Positions 1 to 7,402 are shown, counted from the first letter of the stretch. The stretch: DNA of 10,408 nucleotides from JAEXNA01 sp050486105 (GCA_050486105.1 JBJHCR010000237.1:1-10408); one strand, 5' to 3'. Notes: a model not told the origin generated them from the sequence alone. A program made the numbers and translations.

Positions 1-54
1 TTGAGCATGAAACCGAATCCAATCAGGCTCACCTTTGACTGCCAATCTGTTCAT
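1..54 (-). CDS. 5' end of an unidentified gene running off the left edge
   Basis: Only the first 18 codons are in the window: ATG at 54-52, reading MNRLAVKGEPDWIRFHAQ. The start is well supported by a near-perfect Shine-Dalgarno AAGGAGGT (minus strand, 66-59) ending 4 bases before the ATG. The frame stays open to the edge of the window. I do not recognise the family from 18 residues. It lies 69 bases downstream of a 23-codon ORF on the same strand and probably shares its transcript. Confidence 0.6.
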   Translation of the reverse strand, partial: MNRLAVKGEPDWIRFHAQ

Positions 55-58
55 CGCT

Positions 59-66
59 ACCTCCTT
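59..66 (-). promoter_or_regulatory. Strong Shine-Dalgarno site of the left-edge gene
   Basis: The minus strand reads AAGGAGGT here, fully complementary to the 16S anti-SD core, four bases before the ATG at 54. It fixes the start of the partial gene and shows that the minus strand, not the plus strand, is coding in this stretch. Confidence 0.7.
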
Positions 67-69
67 ATC

Positions 70-94
70 ATCTGACAATGCTAAGGCATCAGAT
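70..94. repeat. Imperfect inverted repeat next to the left gene's RBS
   Basis: Plus strand: ATCTGA, CAA bulge, TGC, TAAG loop, GCA, TCAGAT. This pairs 9 bp with a 3-base bulge. It lies in the minus-strand leader three bases upstream of the AAGGAGGT site, between the 23-codon ORF and the left-edge gene. Its place suggests a role in translation initiation, but no U-run follows and no regulator is visible. It could also be chance. Confidence 0.35.
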
Positions 95-123
95 CTCGGG
101 CGGTCTAGGCAGCGAAACAGCGC

Positions 124-195
124 TTACATCAAGAGTAAGCGACCTTCTTCTGTAAGTTTATCAGCGCGCGAGAGAAGTTCTTTGATTTCTGACAT
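124..195 (-). CDS. 23-residue small ORF, possible leader peptide or gene remnant
   Basis: ATG at 195-193, TAA at 126-124, 23 codons. The peptide begins MSEIKELLSRADKL and ends EEGRLLLM; it is charged and helix-prone with no membrane segment. The SD is good: AAAGGAG on the minus strand at about 212-206, some 10 bases before the ATG. The next minus-strand gene starts 69 bases further on with an inverted repeat just before its RBS, so a leader peptide is possible. A truncated ORF or a small independent protein fits equally well. No family recognised. Confidence 0.45.
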   Translation of the reverse strand: MSEIKELLSRADKLTEEGRLLLM

Positions 196-795
196 GTGTT
201 ACCAGCTCCTTTAGATGCCGGTAGACACGGGGTCTACCGGGTGCTGGTCACGCGGTCGAACTTCCACAGCTCCTGGGACACGCTCGCCAACTACCTGGCT
301 AGTTGCAAATCCTGTAACTCACGGGGAAGAAAATCGAGCTACCTCCCGGTGAGGGAGAGCCTACCAGACTATAGTGGCAATCCCACACCCGTTGATCTGA
401 GAGCCGAACAGCCTTACCTCATTTTTCCCCTCGGCGATTTGGAAAGCTATCCACCTGAGGAGATTGTGGCTTTCGTGGGTGCACAGGCCCATCCGCATCC
501 CAAATGGGCGAAGGACAGTTTTGAGCACTGGCGAGCTAGAGTCACTATCGAGATCCTAGGCTTGAACAGAGCAGACCTCCTTGTTCCGAGACGCGAATTG
601 ATCGCAGAGCTTGGACTGCTGCTAAGACTCCGTACCAATACAACAAAACCGGCCAAGTGGGACACCATTTTGGAGAAGCGGACTTCACCGACAAGTTGTT
701 TGTCGAACTTTATGAGGACGATAGGATACTTCGTCAAAGTTGGCCAGGCAGGCCTTGGTAGAATTGGATTGGATGGAAGAGGCCAAGTTGCTTGA
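196..795 (+). pseudogene. HNH endonuclease remnant (PtuB-like C-terminal part), N-terminus missing
   Basis: Open frame of 199 residues from a GTG with no believable ribosome site. That GTG touches the start codon of the minus-strand small ORF. Residues 18-41 look like the middle of an HNH fold: VTRS, then SSWDTLANYLASC, then the Cys pair C37/C40 in CKSCNS. Residues 70-135 follow the usual HNH-partner pattern seen with ATPases in Septu-like systems: EQPYLIFPLGD, PEEIVAFVG, then ARVTIEILGLNR and an R-R-E-L tail. A late SNFMRTIGYF segment matches the end of such proteins. The first His motif (the H of H-x-x-P) is not visible, nor is an ATPase partner upstream. I infer a 5'-truncated, probably dead copy. 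A different HNH subfamily is possible. Confidence 0.5.
218..240. repeat. Perfect 9-bp inverted repeat, 5-base loop
   Basis: CCGGTAGAC (218-226), loop ACGGG (227-231), GTCTACCGG (232-240): nine uninterrupted base pairs. It lies just upstream of the RBS of the minus-strand 23-codon ORF and at the N-terminal edge of the HNH-like frame. It could be an operator, a structured 5' leader of the minus-strand transcript, or a recombination scar where the HNH gene was cut. No U-run follows on either strand, so it is not a typical intrinsic terminator. Confidence 0.55.
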
Positions 796-809
796 GGACT
801 AGCCCTCAA
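792..809. repeat. Small hairpin at a convergent gene junction
   Basis: TTGAGG (792-797), loop ACTAGC, CCTCAA (804-809) lies in the gap between the convergent HNH-like frame and the YhaN-like gene and includes the HNH stop codon. Six base pairs and no U-run make it a weak terminator candidate at best. Confidence 0.25.
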
Positions 810-830
810 ATGGCTGACGTCCGAGGAAGT

Positions 831-3800
831 CTAGATAACCAGGGCTCTTTCAAGTTGATGAATCTTCACCCGGTCTCCTAGAAGTCGTACCGCCAAGTCT
901 CGATCTCGGTCGAGGTGGGTGAAGAAGAGAACCTGAGTTTTCTGTGAGAATTCCGCCAAGAGTTCAAGAGCGGCTCCGGCCCTCTCTCGATCGAAGTGGA
1001 CCAGAAGATCGTCGGCCACAAAGGGAATTGGTTCGTTGTGCTGTAAGCCGTGTTCGATGACAGCCAAGCGAAGCGCCAGGAAGAGTTGGTCGCGAGTGCC
1101 GTCGCTGAGTCCGCGGAGTCCAACCTTGCGATGGTTTCTCTCGCAGGCCAAGAGGATAGGTTTGTCTTTTTCGTCAAAGCCGATTTCCAGTCGAGGGTAG
1201 ATTCCAAGGGTGAGTCTGGCGAAAGACTCAGAGGCTAACTTTACTAGGGGCCCCTGATGAGTTGAGCGATAGCGTTCGATCTCTTGGGCCAAGAGATACC
1301 CAGCCAAGCTCAAAACCATATAGCGCTCTACACCATTTCTGGTCCGTGCCAAGGCTTCTTGGGCGTCGGCATCTGCCTCAGCGGCCTGGTTAGAACCGTC
1401 GGTCCGGCGTTGCTCACCTTGCAGTTCTCCTTGGCAAACTCGAAGCTTGTCACGTTCACTCTCAATTTCCACGAGAGCGGCTTTCTTCTCGGCGATAAGA
1501 CTGGGGATCAAATCTGCGTCGGCGGCCTCGACCTCCAGGCAGAAAGCGTCTGGGGATTGACTGGGACTAAGGTGGCGCAACTCACCTTCGAGGCGCTCCA
1601 ACTGCTGGGTCAGGTCGCGAAATTTACTAGCGCGCTGCTCTATCTCCGGGAGTTCATCCAAAGTGGTAGCTCCCGCCTCTAGGCGCATCTCGTCCAACTC
1701 TATGCTGGTTTGACTTAATTGAGCCTTGAGGTCCAGTGTCTCTTGCTCAACTTCCGCAAGGCGCCCACTGAGATGCCGACGCTTTTGTCGATGCTCCTTG
1801 GCCTCTTCTAGCTGCTGGGAAAGCTGCTCAACGAAACTCGCCGCTTCGCGGTCACGGCATTCCAAGCCGAGTTTGAGAGCCAGCTTTTCGGTCGATTCTT
1901 CGAATTGGCTCTTCTGCTCTCGATAGGCTTGAACCTGGGCTGAGGTCTCAGCGAGAGCTTCCTTGAGCTTGCGCAACTCTTCGAAGGATACAAGTAGAGC
2001 GTTCAATTCACTAGGTTCAAGATTAGGGTCGACAGTCAATTGCTCAACTGCTCTAGTCCAACCTTGACGCTCTTTCTCAGCTGATTCCTCGGCCCGTCGG
2101 AAAGTCGCTTCTGCCTTTTGAATGTCTTGTTGCACTCGAGCATGGTCGCCCTGCAGCTTTTCACGCTGTGAAACAGCGAGCTTCCGAGGTGCCAACACTT
2201 CTTGTAGGCGCTCTAGTGCCTCGGCGAGAGAAATGGGCTCTGGCTTGGAATCGTCGGGGTGATGGGGGAGAGCCGTCATAGCCTTGGAAATCAGGTCCCC
2301 TCTCTTTTCGGTGAGTTCTAGAAGCTCCTGGCACAATTGGTCGGCCTGTCGAACCTCGGCTAGAAGCCTTGCTCTTTGTTCTAGCCAAGCACGCATCTCT
2401 TTAGGGCCTAGGGGCTTCTGGCCGAGAGGCAACCACTGTTTCTCCCACTCTTGCAACAGCTCTTGATGCTTACTTTGCAAGTCTTGCTCCTGGAGAAGCA
2501 GTCCTTTTAGTTTTTCCGATATTGCCTCGCGTTGGCGCTTGGCAGCCGACACATCGGCGACCCTCCCCGCGACCTCAAACATCCTGTCCGCGATCTTATC
2601 GCAGGCCTGAACTAGGTCTTGAAACTCCGCGATTTGCTTCTCTTTGGGTGAGTCTCCCGTTCTGAAGAGACTGACCATTTCGTCCCATAAACTCAGGCGT
2701 TGTTGACGACTATCCATCAACTCCTGTCGGGTGGGGAGGTCAACACCGCCTTGTAAATGGAGTAGTTCATTCTCTACCCTCGCCAATTCAGTGCGTGCAC
2801 TATCCAGAGTTTTGCCCAGAGTCTCCTTTGAGTGCTGGAGACCCACAAATTGCGAATCGAATTGGGAGACCGTTTCTGTAAGAGGGAGCGCTAGCTCCCA
2901 TAGAGCCTCAGCAGACCCTTCCCATAAGGGGAGTTGGGCGCATAGTCTGGACACCAGGCGAGACTGTTGCTCGGTCTTGGAACGGTGCTTAGAAATCTGT
3001 TCATCAAGTGGGATTTGTTGCCGAACAAGCGACTCGACTTTCTCCAAAGGATTAATATCTAGCAGCGGACCCAAGCGTTCCAGCTGAGCCTCAAGATTCG
3101 ACAATTCTGTAGTCAGGGCACTAAGGTCGTCTTGGGATTTGATCAGGGTGCCCTGAGACTGACGATACTGTTGGGCTAACTCTGCAACCTGGAGGCGAAG
3201 GCCGACGTGGGGAAGGGGCAGGCTCTCTCGGGTTGCGCCGGGTTTTAGGTCTGTGGCCATGTTGTCCGCTTGAGTCTCAAGGAGGACCAGTTTTGCCGCA
3301 AGTTGGCTCAAGTTGGTAACAGAGGCCCGGTAGTTTTCAATCTGCTTGACCAGACTCGTGATTTCGCCTTCGCATTGTAGAACCTCATCCTGTTTAGGGG
3401 TCTCATCAAGGTCTTTCTTAAAACCGTCGCACTTGATTTGGGCCGTCTTGAGCCCTTGCTGAAGTTGGGATAGCCGAGCCTGTTTGGTTTTACGCTCTTC
3501 GCAAAAGCCTTCAGCAAGCTCCGGCGTTTCCGGTAGCGCGGCGTACTCATCTTTGAGTTCTCGATAGTGAGCAACTTTTGGAATGGCTTCCTGATGACGC
3601 TCAAGTTGGCTTAGTTCCTTTCCCAACTGAAGTTTGCGCTGTCCGAGGGCCGAAATCTCTCGTTCGATCTTCTCCAGTTCTCGAACAGCCTTGGTCCAAG
3701 TTTTAGGGAGAAGAGTCGCTTTGGTTATACGACCACGAGCATCTTTGAAGTCATGCAGCGCTTGATTAACGATATATTTGTGCCCTTTTCGACGCCATAG

Positions 3801-4307
3801 CTCCTCAGCCTCATCGCGCAACTTCTCTACCACTTTTCGAAGGCCAGGACCCATACTCGCCGACAACAGACTTTGAGCCACGTCCCCGTCATCGTTAAGC
3901 AAAGCTTGGCCACCCTCAACTAGGGTTTCATGATTGAGACCATAGAGACGGGCGAACAGGTTCTGATCCACGGCGCCCAAGAAAGGAGAGAGAGCATCGT
4001 CGTGGAGCGGGGAGCCTTCAGGGTCGATGAGGGTGTTCTTGTTGCCTTTGCGTCTCAAGAATTCCAGAAATTGGCCATCAGCCCGCTGCAGTATCCCGCC
4101 GACCCGAAGTTCTTTGTTGTCGTGAAGATAGTTGTCGGTGGTGGACTTCTCTATCCCGAAAAGCATGCTGCGTATGGCCCGAAGCACGGAGCTCTTACCT
4201 GCCTCATTGGGGCCATAAAAAAGATGCATTCCCGGTCCGTTATCTAGCTCTATGCGGCGCTCGGTGAAGGGGCCGAAGGCCTTGAGGTTGAGTTCTAAAA
4301 ATTTCAC
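831..4307 (-). CDS. yhaN: YhaN-like SMC/Rad50-type AAA ATPase
   Basis: 1158-residue ABC-type ATPase of the SbcC/Rad50 superfamily, closest in layout to Bacillus YhaN, presumed to act on DNA ends with the nuclease encoded just upstream. Residues 1-45 give the N-terminal lobe, with Walker A GPNEAGKSS at 32-40. Residues about 180-1000 are long, Leu/Gln/Glu-rich coiled coil. The C-terminal lobe has the ABC signature LSDGTRDQ starting at 1067, Walker B PFVADDLL near 1095-1102 and an H-loop His in FFTHLD near 1131. No CxxC zinc hook is present in the coiled coil, which agrees with YhaN and argues against SbcC or Rad50. The GTG start overlaps the stop of the phosphoesterase gene (GTGA) and has a GAGGAAAG site upstream, so translation is coupled. 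The gene looks intact. Confidence 0.9.
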   Translation of the reverse strand: MKFLELNLKAFGPFTERRIELDNGPGMHLFYGPNEAGKSSVLRAIRSMLFGIEKSTTDNYLHDNKELRVGGILQRADGQFLEFLRRKGNKNTLIDPEGSPLHDDALSPFLGAVDQNLFARLYGLNHETLVEGGQALLNDDGDVAQSLLSASMGPGLRKVVEKLRDEAEELWRRKGHKYIVNQALHDFKDARGRITKATLLPKTWTKAVRELEKIEREISALGQRKLQLGKELSQLERHQEAIPKVAHYRELKDEYAALPETPELAEGFCEERKTKQARLSQLQQGLKTAQIKCDGFKKDLDETPKQDEVLQCEGEITSLVKQIENYRASVTNLSQLAAKLVLLETQADNMATDLKPGATRESLPLPHVGLRLQVAELAQQYRQSQGTLIKSQDDLSALTTELSNLEAQLERLGPLLDINPLEKVESLVRQQIPLDEQISKHRSKTEQQSRLVSRLCAQLPLWEGSAEALWELALPLTETVSQFDSQFVGLQHSKETLGKTLDSARTELARVENELLHLQGGVDLPTRQELMDSRQQRLSLWDEMVSLFRTGDSPKEKQIAEFQDLVQACDKIADRMFEVAGRVADVSAAKRQREAISEKLKGLLLQEQDLQSKHQELLQEWEKQWLPLGQKPLGPKEMRAWLEQRARLLAEVRQADQLCQELLELTEKRGDLISKAMTALPHHPDDSKPEPISLAEALERLQEVLAPRKLAVSQREKLQGDHARVQQDIQKAEATFRRAEESAEKERQGWTRAVEQLTVDPNLEPSELNALLVSFEELRKLKEALAETSAQVQAYREQKSQFEESTEKLALKLGLECRDREAASFVEQLSQQLEEAKEHRQKRRHLSGRLAEVEQETLDLKAQLSQTSIELDEMRLEAGATTLDELPEIEQRASKFRDLTQQLERLEGELRHLSPSQSPDAFCLEVEAADADLIPSLIAEKKAALVEIESERDKLRVCQGELQGEQRRTDGSNQAAEADADAQEALARTRNGVERYMVLSLAGYLLAQEIERYRSTHQGPLVKLASESFARLTLGIYPRLEIGFDEKDKPILLACERNHRKVGLRGLSDGTRDQLFLALRLAVIEHGLQHNEPIPFVADDLLVHFDRERAGAALELLAEFSQKTQVLFFTHLDRDRDLAVRLLGDRVKIHQLERALVI

Positions 4308-5566
4308 GAACTTTCCTCATCTCGATAAGATAAACGTGAGGCTAGAAGGTTACTGACTTCCGGCATTAGTGCTCGCAGTAGCTCGGGATCAGTGGGCCGC
4401 AGAGGCTCAAAGCCCGTCTTGAGTTCTATTGGCAGTTTACCCTCGAGCGTGGAGAACAATTTGGTAGCCGCTTCGGCCAAAGCTTCGGGATTTGCTTCCA
4501 GGTGAGCAACACTGTTTAGGAGACCTGCAAAGACGTCATCGCGGGTAGCTAGCTCTTGAGGATCAACGAGTGAGCGGCTGTTCAATCGGACTTTTTCCAC
4601 CCAAACACGGTCTCCGGCAAGCGCTCGAATCTCATTCTCCCAGCGATCCGGGCAATCTTGCAACTCCTGATGGGCGGCGCAAGCCCCTTCACCTGTCACC
4701 CGAAGAGCCAAGAGGCGGTCGCCCTTGTCCTCTCGGAGGGCTCCAATCTGCTCATCAACGAGGAGAAGCACCTCATCGGCCGATTCGCAAAGACTGAGAT
4801 CGAGGCGAAGGTGATGCCAGCGCACCACGTCGAGGGGGTGGAACTCCGGTTCGCTCGCGATCCCATCTTCCACGGTCAGGAGCAGGGCACCCTTGGCACC
4901 GGTTTCGCGAATGTGTCTTCCCTGAATGTTTCCCGGAAATACAATCCACGGGTCTCTGCACAGAGTTTCCCGCTGATGAACATGCCCGAGCGCCCAATAG
5001 TCGTATTCCTTGCTTCGAAGCCCTTCCACAGAGCAAGGAGCGTAGTGACCGTGCCCCTCCCTGCCGTCGGCACTGGTGTGTAGTAAGCCAATGTTGAAGA
5101 AGCCAGGCACTGCTTGAGGGTAGATAGCAGAGAGAGCCTCCACCGTTTTGGGATGGGCAAAGCTTTGGCCGTGAAGAGCCACCTGAAGATCCTCGACCCG
5201 AACAGTTTCGGGTCGCTTATGGGAGAAGACAGTGACGTTTTCGGGCCAACTCAAGGATTTGGTGATTTGGCTCTCCGCATCGTGATTGCCTTTGATAGCA
5301 AAGACCCGAATACCGGCATCCCCTAGCTCCCGCAGGCGGTGCATCAAGAAGAGTCCAGTGTTGAAATCTCGCCAGTCCCCATCGTAGAGATCGCCGGACA
5401 ACACAACTAAGTCAACCTCTTCTTCGATGGCCAATCTCACCAGGCCACGCAGCGCCTCCCGCGTGGCATCGCGTAACTCCTGAACAGGGGCTCCTTCGTA
5501 TCGAGAAAGACCCCGTAAAGGGCTATCGAGGTGGAGATCGGCTGCGTGGAGGAAGCGGAAGTTCAT
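4304..5566 (-). CDS. yhaO: YhaO-like metallophosphoesterase (Mre11/SbcD-type nuclease)
   Basis: 420-residue calcineurin-like phosphoesterase of the Mre11/SbcD superfamily, the expected DNA nuclease partner of the ATPase encoded next. All metal-site motifs are visible: D10-x-H12 in AADLHLD, GDLYDG (D59), GNHD (N94, H95), LLHTSADG (H163) and GHVH (H195, H197). The region after about residue 240 is the variable C-terminal part that usually contacts the ATPase. The start is the ATG at 5566; its ribosome site is weak (GGGATTCC about 10 bases upstream). It is the first gene of a two-gene operon and its TGA overlaps the ATPase GTG. The nearest upstream gene on the same strand, the AbiEii toxin, ends 193 bases away. 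By family knowledge it is a Mn-dependent DNA exo/endonuclease; the phage-defence or repair role is inferred. Confidence 0.9.
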   Translation of the reverse strand: MNFRFLHAADLHLDSPLRGLSRYEGAPVQELRDATREALRGLVRLAIEEEVDLVVLSGDLYDGDWRDFNTGLFLMHRLRELGDAGIRVFAIKGNHDAESQITKSLSWPENVTVFSHKRPETVRVEDLQVALHGQSFAHPKTVEALSAIYPQAVPGFFNIGLLHTSADGREGHGHYAPCSVEGLRSKEYDYWALGHVHQRETLCRDPWIVFPGNIQGRHIRETGAKGALLLTVEDGIASEPEFHPLDVVRWHHLRLDLSLCESADEVLLLVDEQIGALREDKGDRLLALRVTGEGACAAHQELQDCPDRWENEIRALAGDRVWVEKVRLNSRSLVDPQELATRDDVFAGLLNSVAHLEANPEALAEAATKLFSTLEGKLPIELKTGFEPLRPTDPELLRALMPEVSNLLASRLSYRDEESS

Positions 5567-5678
5567 AAGCTTTGGAATCCCCTTTGTGTCTGCTTAGAAT
5601 GGCGCTATTCGGCTTGTACGACGTATTGGAAGATAAGCCCTACTGAGGGGCGTCTTGGGGTTGGCTGAAAGCCGGGAT

Positions 5679-5719
5679 CTTGGCAAAGGCCCAGCCTGTT
5701 CCTGATTCAGGCTGCCAAG
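5679..5719. repeat. Interrupted stem-loop between AbiE and YhaO/YhaN operons
   Basis: Outer arms CTTGGC (5679-5684) and GCCAAG (5714-5719) enclose inner arms CAGCCTG (5692-5698) and CAGGCTG (5708-5714). There is a 7-base bulge on one side and a 9-base loop. It sits in the 193-base gap between the toxin stop and the phosphoesterase start, all on the minus strand. It could separate the two transcripts, but no U-run follows, so an intrinsic terminator is not supported. No clear -10/-35 pair for the yhaO operon was found in the gap. Confidence 0.4.
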
Positions 5720-5759
5720 ACCGAGTCGGATAGAGTGTCGGGCTAACACACGGTTCGAG

Positions 5760-6773
5760 TCAAAAATCAGCCCTAGTCTTGCCCGAAGAATTGATCCGAT
5801 TTTCCAGATCCTGGAGTTCCTCGAGAATGATTTCCCAGGTGGGAGGCTGGGTTCCGAACATGCCGGACGATATCATCTTGGTATAGTCCGCTTTCAAATA
5901 CTGCTGCAAGTCATCTCCGGGTACAAGCCTTAGAGCGCCACGCCGCGCATCCTGATATTTCGCCCAAGATGCCGGGAACAGTGTCTCTTTGTCTTTGGAC
6001 ACTTTTTCTAAAAGATGACGCTCTGAAGTAAGAGCAGCTTGTCCTTGCTGATGCTTGGACAAACACACCAGGTCATAGTAATGTCGAGCCTGCCGTTCTG
6101 CGGTGCCTTCTCTTACTTTCTCGATTGGGCGATGCCAGAGCATATGGAGCAGGGTTGCCTTTTCCCAGAAGGTACGAGACCCAGACAAGACGTCAACCTT
6201 GCTGCTAGGGAAAGTGATCTGCGGAACGTGTGGGGCCGCGTCACACTCGACTATGTGCTTCTCGGAGGGCTCGATGGGATTTCGGGCCCCAAACTCTATT
6301 CTTACAACGGGGTTCATGTACGGGCTTGGACCTTGAATCGTTACACTTTCATAGTGCAGGAGAAGAGTGGTTCTTTCATCTGGGTCTAGAGCCACCTTCG
6401 CCTCGGCCGATACGCTGAGTAGAGGGACATACTCTGTCTTTATCAGCTTGCAAAGGTTTTCCCGGACCTGGTTGAGTGCTTTTCTTATCTTGGTCTTGCT
6501 TTCTTCGTGCTCATCAAGCGAATACCCCAGATCGAACTTGTTGATAGTAAGGTCCACATCTTCGGAGAAGCGGTCGATAACTCGGTAGACTTTGGAAAGG
6601 GAAGTACCTCCCTTAAAGACGAGTGAATGCTCGCGCTTGTCTACAAAGAATTGCTCCAAGGTCCAACAAACCCAAAGGTCCTTCTCAATAACGGCGGGTG
6701 TTCGACCGGTCTGCAGCGCTGCGCGCTCAAAAACCTCGCGCTTGCCGCTTTTGTCTAAGTCGAAGAAATTCAA
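5760..6773 (-). CDS. abiEii: AbiEii/AbiGii-type nucleotidyltransferase toxin
   Basis: Toxin of a type IV toxin-antitoxin pair: a DNA polymerase beta-fold nucleotidyltransferase, 337 residues from the start chosen here. Seen in order: EKDLWVCW (from residue 30), KGGTSLSK (54-61), the catalytic acidic cluster RFSEDVDL (D72 and D74), RIEFGAR with E160 as third carboxylate, TFWEKATLLH (K205), and RHYYDL (D234). These are the four conserved motifs of the family, so the enzyme looks active. Start choice: there is no ATG near the N-terminus. The longest reading begins at a TTG at 6812 without an SD. I prefer the TTG at 6773, which overlaps the antitoxin TGA (TTGA) and gives the usual short N-terminus before REVFE. 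The antitoxin gene lies directly upstream in the same operon. Confidence 0.88.
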   Translation of the reverse strand: MNFFDLDKSGKREVFERAALQTGRTPAVIEKDLWVCWTLEQFFVDKREHSLVFKGGTSLSKVYRVIDRFSEDVDLTINKFDLGYSLDEHEESKTKIRKALNQVRENLCKLIKTEYVPLLSVSAEAKVALDPDERTTLLLHYESVTIQGPSPYMNPVVRIEFGARNPIEPSEKHIVECDAAPHVPQITFPSSKVDVLSGSRTFWEKATLLHMLWHRPIEKVREGTAERQARHYYDLVCLSKHQQGQAALTSERHLLEKVSKDKETLFPASWAKYQDARRGALRLVPGDDLQQYLKADYTKMISSGMFGTQPPTWEIILEELQDLENRINSSGKTRADF

Positions 6774-7366
6774 GTGGGCTGGCAAAGCTCTTTGATGATA
6801 TTCGACATCCAATTAGGCAGATGAAGCTGGCTTTGGGCAAGTGCTTTCTTTTCTTGAGGAGCTATTGTCTTACTAAGAAATTGGATCTGCTCTTTGGTGA
6901 TCCCGTCCTTTCCAAGATAGCGAAGGGCTCTAACAATTTCGCCAGCTTGACCCGCCAATTCCAAAAACTTCCGATGAGTTTCCTTGAGGCACACACTCTG
7001 TTTACCGATCTTCACTTTTCGCGAACGGCCGCTGGTTAGATAGACCGCCTGCACAGGAACCTGGGTAGACAAACCTAGTCGGTTTGCAGCGTCTGCACCT
7101 GAAGGGCGGATCAGCTCACCGTTATGCGAAGCGATAGCTTGAACAACTTCTTCAGTAGACACAGTCATCTCGCCTAAAATAGGGTGCGACTTGGGTTTTA
7201 CATAGATGCCTGGAACGACTCTCTTGAGTTTTCCATTCTTAGTGAGAGCACTAAGTGTTTGGTCTACCATCCCTCGATTTGCAAAGCTATGAAGAGGTTT
7301 CGTAGAAAAGGGCTTCCCTTTCGGCTGACCGTTGACCCATTTTTTTATTTTTAACACTTGTGTCAT
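6770..7366 (-). CDS. abiEi: AbiEi-type antitoxin / transcriptional regulator
   Basis: 198-residue antitoxin partner of the AbiEii toxin. Residues about 15-60 form a winged-helix region (FSTKPLHSFANRGMVDQTL, then LKRVVPGIY). This is followed by the AbiEi/DUF6088-like body containing RPSGADAANRLGLSTQ and an YLTSGRSRKVKIG strand. In AbiE systems this protein neutralises the toxin and represses its own promoter. Start choice: the open frame extends to a TTG at 7402, but that TTG lies inside the predicted -35 box. The ATG at 7366 follows a good promoter at leaderless distance and gives the usual family N-terminus, so I use it. It overlaps the toxin start by four bases. Confidence 0.82.
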   Translation of the reverse strand: MTQVLKIKKWVNGQPKGKPFSTKPLHSFANRGMVDQTLSALTKNGKLKRVVPGIYVKPKSHPILGEMTVSTEEVVQAIASHNGELIRPSGADAANRLGLSTQVPVQAVYLTSGRSRKVKIGKQSVCLKETHRKFLELAGQAGEIVRALRYLGKDGITKEQIQFLSKTIAPQEKKALAQSQLHLPNWMSNIIKELCQPT

Positions 7367-7373
7367 GTTTAGG

Positions 7374-7402
7374 ATTTTATGGCAAATTTCTAAATTTTGC
7401 AA
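7374..7402 (-). promoter_or_regulatory. Promoter of abiEi-abiEii, probably leaderless
   Basis: The minus strand reads TTGCAA (7402-7397), a 17-base spacer, then TAAAAT (7379-7374): a sigma70-type -35/-10 pair with ideal spacing. Only seven bases separate the -10 box from the antitoxin ATG at 7366. Transcription would therefore start at, or one or two bases before, the A of the ATG. No Shine-Dalgarno sequence precedes that ATG, which fits a leaderless mRNA. Confidence 0.65.
7382..7400. promoter_or_regulatory. Inverted-repeat operator candidate inside the abiE promoter
   Basis: Plus strand GCAAATTT (7382-7389), CT, AAATTTTGC (7392-7400): an 8-bp inverted repeat with one extra T in the second arm. 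It covers the -35/-10 spacer and half of the -35 box of the abiE promoter. AbiEi antitoxins are known to bind inverted repeats in their own promoters, so autoregulation here is plausible. A second short palindrome, ACACTTGTGT (7354-7363), lies at the first codons. Confidence 0.5.

Noticed and set aside
792..809. Bidirectional intrinsic terminator between the convergent genes
   Set aside because: Only a 6-bp stem, without a T-run on either strand.
1284..1682. 132-codon plus-strand open frame, and similar long frames antisense to the ATPase gene (such as 2731-3087 and 3930-4247)
   Set aside because: They lie inside the well-supported YhaN-like gene on the other strand, have no recognisable domains or ribosome sites, and are explained by its codon pattern.
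831..4307. SbcC or Rad50 proper
   Set aside because: No CxxC zinc hook anywhere in the coiled coil, and the N-terminal motif and Walker B (VADD) match the YhaN type better.
4658..5083. 141-codon plus-strand frame inside the phosphoesterase gene
   Set aside because: Antisense to an intact yhaO-like gene with all metal motifs, and no family resemblance of its own.
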